A stretch of 64,000 nucleotides of DNA from Ensifer adhaerens. Its GTDB lineage: Bacteria; Pseudomonadota; Alphaproteobacteria; Rhizobiales; Rhizobiaceae. The first letter of the stretch is position 1. Every line of letters starts with the position of its first letter. The DNA is taken from positions 186,001 to 250,000 of the forward strand of contig NZ_LGAP01000003.1 in assembly GCF_001270265.1 (NCBI RefSeq). The letters run 5' to 3'. Below, piece after piece: positions 18,027 through 25,627 of this stretch. The position numbers and the translations under genes were made by a program. The notes beneath the pieces were generated by a model. It did no database searches. It saw only the letters and a list, made by a program, of their open reading frames with translations, and was not told where the DNA came from.

Positions 18027-19033
18027 GACGGCACTCGCGTTCCGCGTCCTCACTTCTATTCATTCTGGCAGGCGCACTCGTCATGTTCGTTCTCGGGCTG
18101 CTCTACGGAGCCAAGCCCATGACCCTTGCCAAGGCCGTCGGCGCGCTCCTGTCTCCAAATCAGGGGACCGACGGATTTATCGTCTGGACGCTTCGGATGC
18201 CACGCAGCCTGGCCGCGTTCCTCGCGGGGGCGGCACTGGCGACCGCCGGCTTCCTGCTTCAATCGGTGACGCGAAATCCGCTTGCAGCGCCTGACCTGAC
18301 GGGTGTCTCGGCTGGAGCCGTCACGGCGATCGTCACGACCTTCATATTCTTTCCCGACGTATCGTCCGCCTACTATCCGCCGATCGGCATGGCAGGCGGC
18401 GTGGGCGCGGCAGCGCTGACGCTTTTTGCATCGAACGGCCGACGGGGCTCGCCACTCCATTTTGCGCTTTCTGGCGTTACGGTCGCGCTTTTCCTGAGCG
18501 CAATCACAACCTGTGTGCTGCTGCGCGGCGGTCCGCAATCCCCATCGGTGCTGTTCTGGCTTTCCGGTGGGTTCCAGGGTCGCTCCTGGCCACAGGTCGT
18601 TTACATGCTACCCTGGATCGTCATCGGCCTCCTCGGCGCGCTTGTCAGCCACCGGGTGATTGGACTGTTCGGTCTTGGCGACGAGGCGGCGGCAGGCATG
18701 GGCGTCAACACCGCCGTCTGGAAGCCGATCGTGCTGATCTGCGCCATCATTCTGGTTGCCGGCGTGACGCCTGTCGCCGGCCCGATCGCATTCATCGGCC
18801 TCGCTGCTCCCCACCTCGTTCGTCTTCTGCGACCGGCAGACACGCTCTGGGCGATCCTGCTCAACATCGCACTCGGTGGAGCCCTGTTGGTGACGGCGGA
18901 CGCATTGGCACGCTCCGTCGCGGCTCCGCGCGAAATCCCTGTCGGCATCTTCACGGCGTTGATCGGTGGCCCGGTGTTCATCTATCTGATCCAGCGACGG
19001 CGTCTGGGAATGACGACGGGACCACGCCCATGA
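18023..19033 (+). CDS. FecCD family iron-complex ABC transporter permease
   Basis: Inner-membrane permease of 336 residues with the FecCD/BtuC pattern: a first helix (LFILAGALVMFVLGLLYGAK), IVWTLRMPRSLAAFLAGAAL, then FLLQSVTRNPLAAPDLTGVS, the family hallmark. Near the C-terminus PVAGPIAFIGLAAPHLVRLL is the coupling region to the ATPase. About nine to ten membrane segments are seen. It overlaps the MATE gene upstream and the second FecCD permease downstream by four bases each. The two permeases would form a heterodimeric channel. Confidence 0.92.
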   Translation: MRRHSRSASSLLFILAGALVMFVLGLLYGAKPMTLAKAVGALLSPNQGTDGFIVWTLRMPRSLAAFLAGAALATAGFLLQSVTRNPLAAPDLTGVSAGAVTAIVTTFIFFPDVSSAYYPPIGMAGGVGAAALTLFASNGRRGSPLHFALSGVTVALFLSAITTCVLLRGGPQSPSVLFWLSGGFQGRSWPQVVYMLPWIVIGLLGALVSHRVIGLFGLGDEAAAGMGVNTAVWKPIVLICAIILVAGVTPVAGPIAFIGLAAPHLVRLLRPADTLWAILLNIALGGALLVTADALARSVAAPREIPVGIFTALIGGPVFIYLIQRRRLGMTTGPRP

Positions 19034-20067
19034 CCTCAAGCACCAACAGTGCAACACGCGCGACGCCAACGCGCGGCATCCTCGCCCTCACACTTCTGGC
19101 TGTGGGCCTGATATTGATCGCGGTTCTCCTCGGCGTCGTTGATATCCCCACGACCGAGGTGATTGCGGCACTGGCCGGCAACGGCTCTGAACAGTCGGAC
19201 CTGATCATTCTGACGATCCGCCTTCCCCGCATTCTGACAGGAATACTGGCCGGCATTCATTTCGCGGTCGCCGGGACGCTGCTGCAGTCCATCACCCGCA
19301 ATCCGCTCGCCGACCCAACCATCATCGGCATATCGCAGGGCGCTACCCTTGCGGTGACGGTGTTCCTGTTCTTTGCCGTCTATCGCTTCAACTCAGATGC
19401 CAACGCGCTTTACACACTGCCCGTTTCCTGGCTGCCACTGGTAGGCTGTGTCGGAGGGCTGATGAGCGGCCTTGTCATCTACAGTCTTGCAATCGCCAAA
19501 CGCATGGCCGCGCTGCAACTGACGCTGTGCGGAATCGCCATCGGCGCCTTCCTGCATGCCATTGCCATGGGCATCGTCGTCGGCTGGGGCAGCTCGCGTT
19601 TCGAGATCGTCATGCAGTGGCTTTCAGGCAGTCTCTATGCGCGCGGATGGGAACACGTGCTCTTCCTGCTGCCGTTTACTGTGGCCGGCCTTGCCGTCCT
19701 GCCGACGCTCTATCGGCCGGTGCTGATGTTGCGTTTCGATGAGGATGTTGCACGATCCTTCGGTCTTTCGTACCGGCTGTACTTCAGCCTGACGCTTGGC
19801 GTCGCCTCGATCCTGGCCGCCAGCGCCGTGGGTGCCGTTGGGCCGCTGATCTTCGTCGGCCTCGTCGTGCCGCACCTGGCGCGCTTCGTCGCCGGCAGAC
19901 ATTTCGCACTGGTCATCCCATTTGCCGCGCTGATCGGAGCGGCGCTTGTGACCGGAGCGGATCTGGCGGGCCGACTGGTCGGCGGCCCCGAAGAAATCCC
20001 GATCGGAGTGGTCACAGCCTTTGCTGGTGCGCCGTTCCTGCTTTTCCTGCTCCGCCGATATCGATGA
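19030..20067 (+). CDS. FecCD family iron-complex ABC transporter permease
   Basis: Second permease, 345 residues, starting at an ATG overlapping the previous stop (ATGA). Hallmarks are ILTIRLPRILTGILAGIHFA, TLLQSITRNPLADPTIIGIS and GAVGPLIFVGLVVPHLARFV. A longer hydrophilic N-terminus (TSSTNSATRATPTRG) precedes the first helix. It is more similar in layout to FecD/FhuB halves than to the first permease, but both halves share the same fold. The ATPase gene follows after a seven-base gap. Confidence 0.92.
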   Translation: MTSSTNSATRATPTRGILALTLLAVGLILIAVLLGVVDIPTTEVIAALAGNGSEQSDLIILTIRLPRILTGILAGIHFAVAGTLLQSITRNPLADPTIIGISQGATLAVTVFLFFAVYRFNSDANALYTLPVSWLPLVGCVGGLMSGLVIYSLAIAKRMAALQLTLCGIAIGAFLHAIAMGIVVGWGSSRFEIVMQWLSGSLYARGWEHVLFLLPFTVAGLAVLPTLYRPVLMLRFDEDVARSFGLSYRLYFSLTLGVASILAASAVGAVGPLIFVGLVVPHLARFVAGRHFALVIPFAALIGAALVTGADLAGRLVGGPEEIPIGVVTAFAGAPFLLFLLRRYR

Positions 20068-20074
20068 GGCCGCT

Positions 20075-20860
20075 ATGCCGTTGAGAGCCGACGAGATTAC
20101 TATCAAATACGGAGCGATGACCGCACTGGACGGATTGTCGATCGAGGTGCGCCCGGGCGAGATTACGTCGCTGATCGGTCCGAACGGCTCCGGCAAGAGT
20201 ACGGCGCTGCATGCTTTGGCCGGCCTTGCACGCTGTACACGCGGCACAGTCAGCCTTGATACCAAGCCGATCGAAACCTGGAGGCGGCGCGACCTTGCCA
20301 AGCGGCTCTCCTTCCTGCCGCAGAACCCGACATCTCCCGAGAACATGTCCGTCGAGCAACTCGTTCGCCAGGGCCGGTTCGCGCATCTCGGTCTGTTCCA
20401 GAGCTTTTCGCGGAAGGATCTCGCAGTCGTCGACTGGGCGCTTGAGCAGACGGGCCTCGTCGCGCTCTCAGACCGTGATCTCGCCAATCTTTCGGGAGGA
20501 GAACGTCAACGGGCCTGGATCGCAGCTGCATTGGCGCAGGAGGCGGAAATCCTCCTGCTGGACGAACCGACCTCATTCCTCGATATCGGTCATCAGGTCG
20601 AAGTCCTGGAACTGCTTGATCGGCTGAGCACCGAGCGGGGCATCGCGGTCGTGCTTGCCATCCACGACCTAAATCATGCGATGGCCGTGGCCGACAACGT
20701 CATACTGCTCTCCAAGGGCAAGCTCATTTTTGAAGGTCGGAGCCAGGCACTGGCCAACACCAGCTACCTTCAGACAACCTTCGAGGTTCACGGAAACTTT
20801 GAAGCCACTGCCTCCGGCGAGCCATATTTCCGAGTGCCGCTCGCCAGCACGCCGACGTGA
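20075..20860 (+). CDS. Iron-complex ABC transporter ATP-binding protein (FecE/FepC-like)
   Basis: ATPase of the siderophore-type importer, 261 residues from the ATG at 20075 (MPLRADEITIKYGAMTALDG); a GAGG lies just upstream at the end of the permease gene. The in-frame ATG at 20021 is inside the permease and is rejected. Motifs: Walker A GPNGSGKST, Q-loop FLPQNPTSPE, signature NLSGGERQRAWIAAALAQEA, Walker B ILLLDEPTSFLD, switch HDLNHAM. It is the last gene of the operon; the next gene is convergent. Confidence 0.92.
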   Translation: MPLRADEITIKYGAMTALDGLSIEVRPGEITSLIGPNGSGKSTALHALAGLARCTRGTVSLDTKPIETWRRRDLAKRLSFLPQNPTSPENMSVEQLVRQGRFAHLGLFQSFSRKDLAVVDWALEQTGLVALSDRDLANLSGGERQRAWIAAALAQEAEILLLDEPTSFLDIGHQVEVLELLDRLSTERGIAVVLAIHDLNHAMAVADNVILLSKGKLIFEGRSQALANTSYLQTTFEVHGNFEATASGEPYFRVPLASTPT

Positions 20861-20970
20861 CCCTCTGCCGGCGAAGGCCGAAAACTCGGCCTTGCCTTTA
20901 CGGATCACCGACGTTTGCGCCTATGGCTCGCTCATCGGTCTCCAGCCCGATCTGCATACATTGACCCTGC

Positions 20971-23421
20971 CTAAGATCTGACCCTGAGGGCTTTCGGATC
21001 ATAGGCCGGTGAGAGGTGTGCGGTCACAGAAAACCTGATGCCAGCGAGCTCGACTTCGAACCGACCGGCCTCCACGAACGCCTTGTTGATGCCAGTGGAA
21101 TGTTCGATGAGGCCAAGGGCGACTGAGCGGCCGAGCGTGTGACCGTAGGCGGCCGAGCGGACTTCACCGACCGGCTTGCCATCGCGAAGGACCAGCTCAC
21201 CGCCCCATAGCATGGGCGATGGATCATCCACCGTGAACTGCACGACGCGCCGCGTGGCCCCCCCCTTCTCCTTGGCTGCGATCAATGCGTCGCGGCCGAT
21301 GAAGCCACCCGGCTTGTCGAAGGAGAGCGCGAAGGCAAGGCCCGCCTCGTAAGGGTTGATGTCCGGTGTCAGCTCGCGGCTCCAGGCGCGATAGCCCTTT
21401 TCCAGCCGAAGTGCCTCCAGCGCATAGTAACCGCAATCGGTCAGCCCGAAATCGCGCCCGAGCTCGTGCAACGCCTCGGAGACACCGACTGCGAACTCCG
21501 TCGGCACGATCAGCTCCCAGCCCAGCTCACCGACATAGGTCATGCGGTTGGCATAGGCCGTGGCATAGCCGATATCGATCTCCCTGACTGTCGCGAAGGG
21601 AAAAGCGGCATTGGAGAGATCGACCGACGTCAGTCGCGACAGGATGTCTCGCGCGCTTGGGCCCATGAGGGCGAGGACCGCGTAGGCGGAGGTGACGTCG
21701 GTGAGCGCCACATGCGCGTCTGCCGGCAGGTTCTTGCGGATCCAGTCGGCGTCGTGCACCGGCTGCGCCGAGCCGGTGATGAGAAGGAAGCGATCCGCAG
21801 CAAGCCTCAGCACGGTCAGGTCGCTTTCATAACCGCCGCGCGCATTGAGCAGCCCGGTATAGACGGAGCGGCCGATCGCAACGTCGATATCGGCGGCGCA
21901 AACACGATTGAGCGCCACGGCGGCATCGCGCCCCTGGACCAGGAGCTTGGCAAAGGAGGTCTGGTCGAAGATGCCGGCCGCCTCGCGAACTGCCTTCATC
22001 TCGCGCTTGACCGCCTCGTGCCAGTTCTGCCGGCCAAAGGCATACTCCGTTACCGGCTTTTCGCCCTCGGCTGCAAACCAGTTGGCCCGCTCCCAGCCCA
22101 TTTTCGAGCCGAAGCAGGCACCCCTTGCTGCAAGCCGGTCATAGAGCGGCGAGCGGCGGAAGGGCCGCGCCGTATCTAGCTCGCGGTTGGGCCAGGGCAT
22201 GGCGTAGTGCAGCCCGAGTGTCTCCTTGACGCGGTCATGCAGCCAGCGCGGATTGTTGTTGAAGGTTGCGAAGCGACGGATATCGACCGGCCAGAGATCC
22301 ATGGTCGGCGCGCCGTTGACGATCCATTCCGCGAGGGCCCGCCCGGCGCCACCGGCGCTCGCGATACCCATCGAATTGAAGCCGGCGCCGACGTAGAAAT
22401 TTTTCAGCTCCGGCGCCTCGCCGAGAATGAAGTTGTTGTCGGGCGTGAAGCTTTCAGGACCGTTGTAAAACTTCTTCACTTCGGCCGTTGCCAGCTGTGG
22501 CACCCGCTGCAGGGCGCTTTGCATCAGGATTTCGAACTGGTCCCAGTCATCCGGCAGCAAGGCGAATTCGAAATCGTCCGGAATGCCCGCCATGCCCCAC
22601 GGTTTCGCCTCCGGTTCGAAACCACCCATGACGAGGCCACCGACCTCTTCCTTGAAGTAGATGTAGCCGTCGGGATCGCGCATGACCGGCAGATCCGGGT
22701 GCACGCCGTCGATCCTGCCGGTCACGATGTACATGTGCTCGGCCGAATGCAGTGGCACCGACACGCCGCACATCAGTCCGACCTTGCGCGCCCATTGGCC
22801 GGCGCAATTGACAACGATCTCTGCTGCAATCGTCCCCTGGTCCGTTTCGACGCCGGTCACCGCGCCATCGGTAACCTCGATGCCGGTGACGCGCACGCGC
22901 TCGATAATGCGTGCACCGCGATTGCGTGCGCCCTTCGCCAGCGACTGCGTTAGATCGGTCGGGTTCGCCTTGCCGTCACCGGGCAGCCAGACGGCACCCG
23001 CCAGGTCGTCGATCGCCATCACCGGCCAGAGATCCTGAGCTTCCCTAGGTGAAATCACTTCGATGGCGACGCCCTGTGCGCGGGCAGACGCGGCGGTCCG
23101 CTTCAGCACGGTCATGCGGTCGGCAGATCGCGCCACGGAAACGGAGCCGCAATTCTTCCAGCCGGTGGCGAGCCCGGTTTCGGCTTCCAGCTCGCTATAG
23201 AGCTGCGTCGAATATTTGATGAGGCTCGTCATGTTCGCGTGGCTGCGGAGCTGGCCGACAAGGCCGGCTGCGTGCCAGGTGGTGCCGCCGCTTAGTTGCC
23301 CCTGCTCCAAGAGCACGACGTCCGTCCAGCCGAGCTTGGTCAGGTGGTAGGCAACCGAACAGCCGATAATGCCACCGCCGATGATGACGACCTGTGCCTG
23401 CGTTGGAAAATTCTGAGCCAT
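20971..23421 (-). CDS. FAD-dependent oxidoreductase fused to GcvT-type aminomethyltransferase (dimethylglycine/sarcosine dehydrogenase-like)
   Basis: A two-part enzyme of 816 residues from the ATG at 23421 (MAQNFPTQAQVVIIGGGIIG), with a GGGAGG site. Residues 10-40 hold the FAD Rossmann motif GGGIIGCSVAYHL; SGGTTWHAAGLVGQ contains the Trp-His pair whose histidine binds FAD covalently in dimethylglycine dehydrogenase. The DAO domain runs to about residue 370, an FAO_M linker to about 430, then GCV_T and GCV_T_C domains that accept the methylene group on tetrahydrofolate (ELGWELIVPTEFA, LTPDINPYEAGL). Likely reaction: oxidative N-demethylation of a glycine derivative such as dimethylglycine. DeoR and GlxA-type AraC regulators lie upstream. 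Confidence 0.88.
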   Translation of the reverse strand: MAQNFPTQAQVVIIGGGIIGCSVAYHLTKLGWTDVVLLEQGQLSGGTTWHAAGLVGQLRSHANMTSLIKYSTQLYSELEAETGLATGWKNCGSVSVARSADRMTVLKRTAASARAQGVAIEVISPREAQDLWPVMAIDDLAGAVWLPGDGKANPTDLTQSLAKGARNRGARIIERVRVTGIEVTDGAVTGVETDQGTIAAEIVVNCAGQWARKVGLMCGVSVPLHSAEHMYIVTGRIDGVHPDLPVMRDPDGYIYFKEEVGGLVMGGFEPEAKPWGMAGIPDDFEFALLPDDWDQFEILMQSALQRVPQLATAEVKKFYNGPESFTPDNNFILGEAPELKNFYVGAGFNSMGIASAGGAGRALAEWIVNGAPTMDLWPVDIRRFATFNNNPRWLHDRVKETLGLHYAMPWPNRELDTARPFRRSPLYDRLAARGACFGSKMGWERANWFAAEGEKPVTEYAFGRQNWHEAVKREMKAVREAAGIFDQTSFAKLLVQGRDAAVALNRVCAADIDVAIGRSVYTGLLNARGGYESDLTVLRLAADRFLLITGSAQPVHDADWIRKNLPADAHVALTDVTSAYAVLALMGPSARDILSRLTSVDLSNAAFPFATVREIDIGYATAYANRMTYVGELGWELIVPTEFAVGVSEALHELGRDFGLTDCGYYALEALRLEKGYRAWSRELTPDINPYEAGLAFALSFDKPGGFIGRDALIAAKEKGGATRRVVQFTVDDPSPMLWGGELVLRDGKPVGEVRSAAYGHTLGRSVALGLIEHSTGINKAFVEAGRFEVELAGIRFSVTAHLSPAYDPKALRVRS

Positions 23422-23504
23422 GAAATAGCCTCCCGAAGCCATGGAAGGCCACACCATAACAACAGAAACGCAAATAACAAGACAAAAAGTTACAAAATAT
23501 TACA

Positions 23505-24287
23505 TCAAGCGGCGACGATCAGGCCAGGGCCCCGCCGTTCCAGCGCTTCGCAGATCGCCTGCGGCGGTCGCGCGTCGACGATCACCCCGGTTGCCGCTTC
23601 GAAACGCGGGATACGCAGCGGCGTCAACCGGCCGAACTTCGAGCTATCGAGAATGAAATAGGCCTTGGCCGCCATCGCGATCATGCGGGAGCGTTGCTCG
23701 GCACCATTGCGGGTAAAGTCCGTCACCTCGCCATCTGGCGACAAACCACCGCCGCCGAGGAAGGCCACATCAACCCGGAAATGGCTGATCGCCTCGAGCG
23801 CATCAATGCCGACGGCCGCCTCTTCCGCCGGATCGATCTCGCCACCGAGCATGTGCACCCGCACCAGCGGCTGGCGGCACATCTGCAGTGCGATGGAGAG
23901 GGAAGTCGTGCAAATCGTTAGGTTCTTCCGCTCTGCCAGCGCATGAGCCACCGCGAGCGTGGTCGTGCCGGAATCGAGAAACACGACCATGCCGTCGCGC
24001 ACAAGACCAGCTGCGGCCCTGCCGATCGACGCCTTCGCCGCCGCATTCTCCCCACGCCTCTCCGTGAAGGCGGCCTCGGTCGCCTCAAAAAGTGTCGCGC
24101 CCCCGTGGACGAGATCAAGCTGGCCGCGCTCCGCCAGATGCTTCAAGTCGCGGCGGATCGTCTGCCGCGACACATCGAAGAAATCCGCAAGCTCGGTGAT
24201 GCTGACCGTACCGTCGGCAGCCAGACGGCGAAGGATCTCGCCATGACGGCGGGGGGCAAGGGCTCGAGCGTTTTGACTATCTGACAT
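23505..24287 (-). CDS. DeoR/GlpR family transcriptional regulator
   Basis: A 260-residue regulator if started at the ATG at 24287 (MSDSQNARALAPRRHGEIL). ATG at 24305 and GTG at 24344 are in frame; none has a good ribosome site, so the start is uncertain. The N-terminal helix-turn-helix VSITELADFFDVSRQTIRRD is typical of DeoR, and the sugar-phosphate-sensor-like domain shows the VVFLDSGTTTLAVAHAL loop. It precedes the flavoenzyme gene in the same direction with a short gap (83 bases to that ATG), so it may control it; it is divergent from the AraC regulator. Confidence 0.88.
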   Translation of the reverse strand: MSDSQNARALAPRRHGEILRRLAADGTVSITELADFFDVSRQTIRRDLKHLAERGQLDLVHGGATLFEATEAAFTERRGENAAAKASIGRAAAGLVRDGMVVFLDSGTTTLAVAHALAERKNLTICTTSLSIALQMCRQPLVRVHMLGGEIDPAEEAAVGIDALEAISHFRVDVAFLGGGGLSPDGEVTDFTRNGAEQRSRMIAMAAKAYFILDSSKFGRLTPLRIPRFEAATGVIVDARPPQAICEALERRGPGLIVAA

Positions 24288-24434
24288 GCGGATATCTGCG
24301 ATCATTTTTGGCGTTTTGACAAGACGCACCGCAAAACGCGTCACCGCAATCCAATTGTACCGTCATTCTTCTCACCTGAGACGGGTCAAACCGTCCAGTC
24401 GCGCATAAGCGCGCAGAAGCGATGTCTATTTATG

Positions 24435-24465
24435 TTGCATAATGTAACTATTCTTTGCATTATGT
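24435..24465. promoter_or_regulatory. Direct repeat upstream of the AraC-family gene
   Basis: TTGCATAATGT (24435-24445) and TTGCATTATGT (24455-24465) match at 10 of 11 bases and start exactly 20 bases apart, two helical turns, on the same strand. AraC/XylS regulators bind such direct repeats. They lie 36-66 bases upstream of the GTG at 24501, in a promoter position for the AraC gene. Confidence 0.5.
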
Positions 24466-24500
24466 CCTGAGGCACTCATTAGTGGAAAGGGAGGCAGGCC

Positions 24501-25532
24501 GTGCAACAGGCATGCACACAAAGCCGCCGATTCACCTTCTACCTGCTTGACGGCTTCACGCAGCACGCATTCACGTCCGCGCTCGAGGCGCTTCGCCTCG
24601 CCAACGATGTCCTGGGCAGACCGTACTATATCTGGCGTATCGTGACGCGGGACGGCCAGGCGGCGCGGTCAAGCTGCGGAATGCGCATGGCGGCCGACGC
24701 AGCGCTCACCTCCGAGCGGGACGGACTGCATCGACCGGGGCGCCCTGACATGATCGTGGTCTGCGGCGGCCGCGCCATCCCTCCCGCCGACGGAAAGGCG
24801 GAAGGCTGGCTACGGATGTCCCGGCGGGGCCGGGTTCCCGTCGCCGGGCTTGCGGGCGGCCTCTACAGTCTGGCGCGCGCCGGCGTGCTCGACGGGCGTC
24901 GCTGTGCCGTGCATTGGGAACACTTCCCAGATTTCTCCGAACGGTTCTTCGCAGCGAAAGCTCGCCAGACTGCATTCGAGATCGATGGCGAACTTTTTAC
25001 CTGCGCTGGCGGCAACGCACCATTCGACATGTTCCTGCGCATAGTCGAAGACGATCTCGGCCGGGACGTTGCAAATCGCATTTGCGAGGTGGCTCTGTCG
25101 GAACGGGTCCGCAAGGCCGGAGAGCGCCAGCGGCTACCCCTTCAGACCCGCGTCGGCATCGACAACCGTTTGCTGATCGGCATCATCGAGCAGATGGAGG
25201 CGAACCTCGCCGAACCGTTGAAACTTGCCGAAATGTCTACCCCGACAGGATTGTCGCGTCGTCAGATCGAGCGCCTGTTCCGCCGCGAGATGGGGCAGTC
25301 CCCCAAACGCTACTATCTCCAGATGCGGCTGGAACGGGCGCACCTGCTGCTCGTCAATTCGTCGCTTCCCGTCTTCGAGATCGCCGTGGCATGCGGGTTT
25401 TCCTCGGCTTCCCATTTCTCCCGGACCTACAGGGACATCTACGGCTGTACGCCGCAGCGCACGCGCCTGGCGGCATATGAGCACCGCCAGCCTATGCGTG
25501 ATCGCGTGTCGCCAGTCAGGAGGGTGGCCTAG
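24501..25532 (+). CDS. GlxA family (DJ-1/PfpI plus HTH) AraC-type transcriptional regulator
   Basis: A 343-residue regulator. Residues 10-190 form a DJ-1/PfpI-like domain (FYLLDGFTQHAFTSALEALR, MIVVCGGRAIPPADGKAEGW). The nucleophile position, usually a cysteine in related enzymes, reads GLAGGLYSLARAG, so it is a sensor rather than an enzyme. The C-terminal AraC domain has two helix-turn-helix units (LAEMSTPTGLSRRQIERLFR and VFEIAVACGFSSASHFSRTY). Start is GTG with GGGAGGCAGG upstream. Regulators of this class include GbdR, CdhR and ArgR, which control glycine betaine, carnitine and arginine use; the neighbouring dimethylglycine-type enzyme makes a methylated-glycine inducer plausible. Confidence 0.9.
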   Translation: MQQACTQSRRFTFYLLDGFTQHAFTSALEALRLANDVLGRPYYIWRIVTRDGQAARSSCGMRMAADAALTSERDGLHRPGRPDMIVVCGGRAIPPADGKAEGWLRMSRRGRVPVAGLAGGLYSLARAGVLDGRRCAVHWEHFPDFSERFFAAKARQTAFEIDGELFTCAGGNAPFDMFLRIVEDDLGRDVANRICEVALSERVRKAGERQRLPLQTRVGIDNRLLIGIIEQMEANLAEPLKLAEMSTPTGLSRRQIERLFRREMGQSPKRYYLQMRLERAHLLLVNSSLPVFEIAVACGFSSASHFSRTYRDIYGCTPQRTRLAAYEHRQPMRDRVSPVRRVA

Positions 25533-25553
25533 GCGACCATCTCTAGCCCGAGA

Positions 25554-25621
25554 CGGCATCGGCACAGGGCGGCATTTCGCGCTGACTTCCGGCGACCGAA
25601 AGCCGCCCTGTGCCGATGCCG
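25554..25621. terminator. Long perfect hairpin between convergent genes
   Basis: CGGCATCGGCACAGGGCGGC (25554-25573) pairs perfectly with GCCGCCCTGTGCCGATGCCG (25602-25621): a 20-base stem with a 28-base loop. It lies between the convergent AraC gene and the permease gene and should block transcription from both sides. Only short A/T runs flank it. Confidence 0.6.
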
Positions 25622-25627
25622 AAAAGC

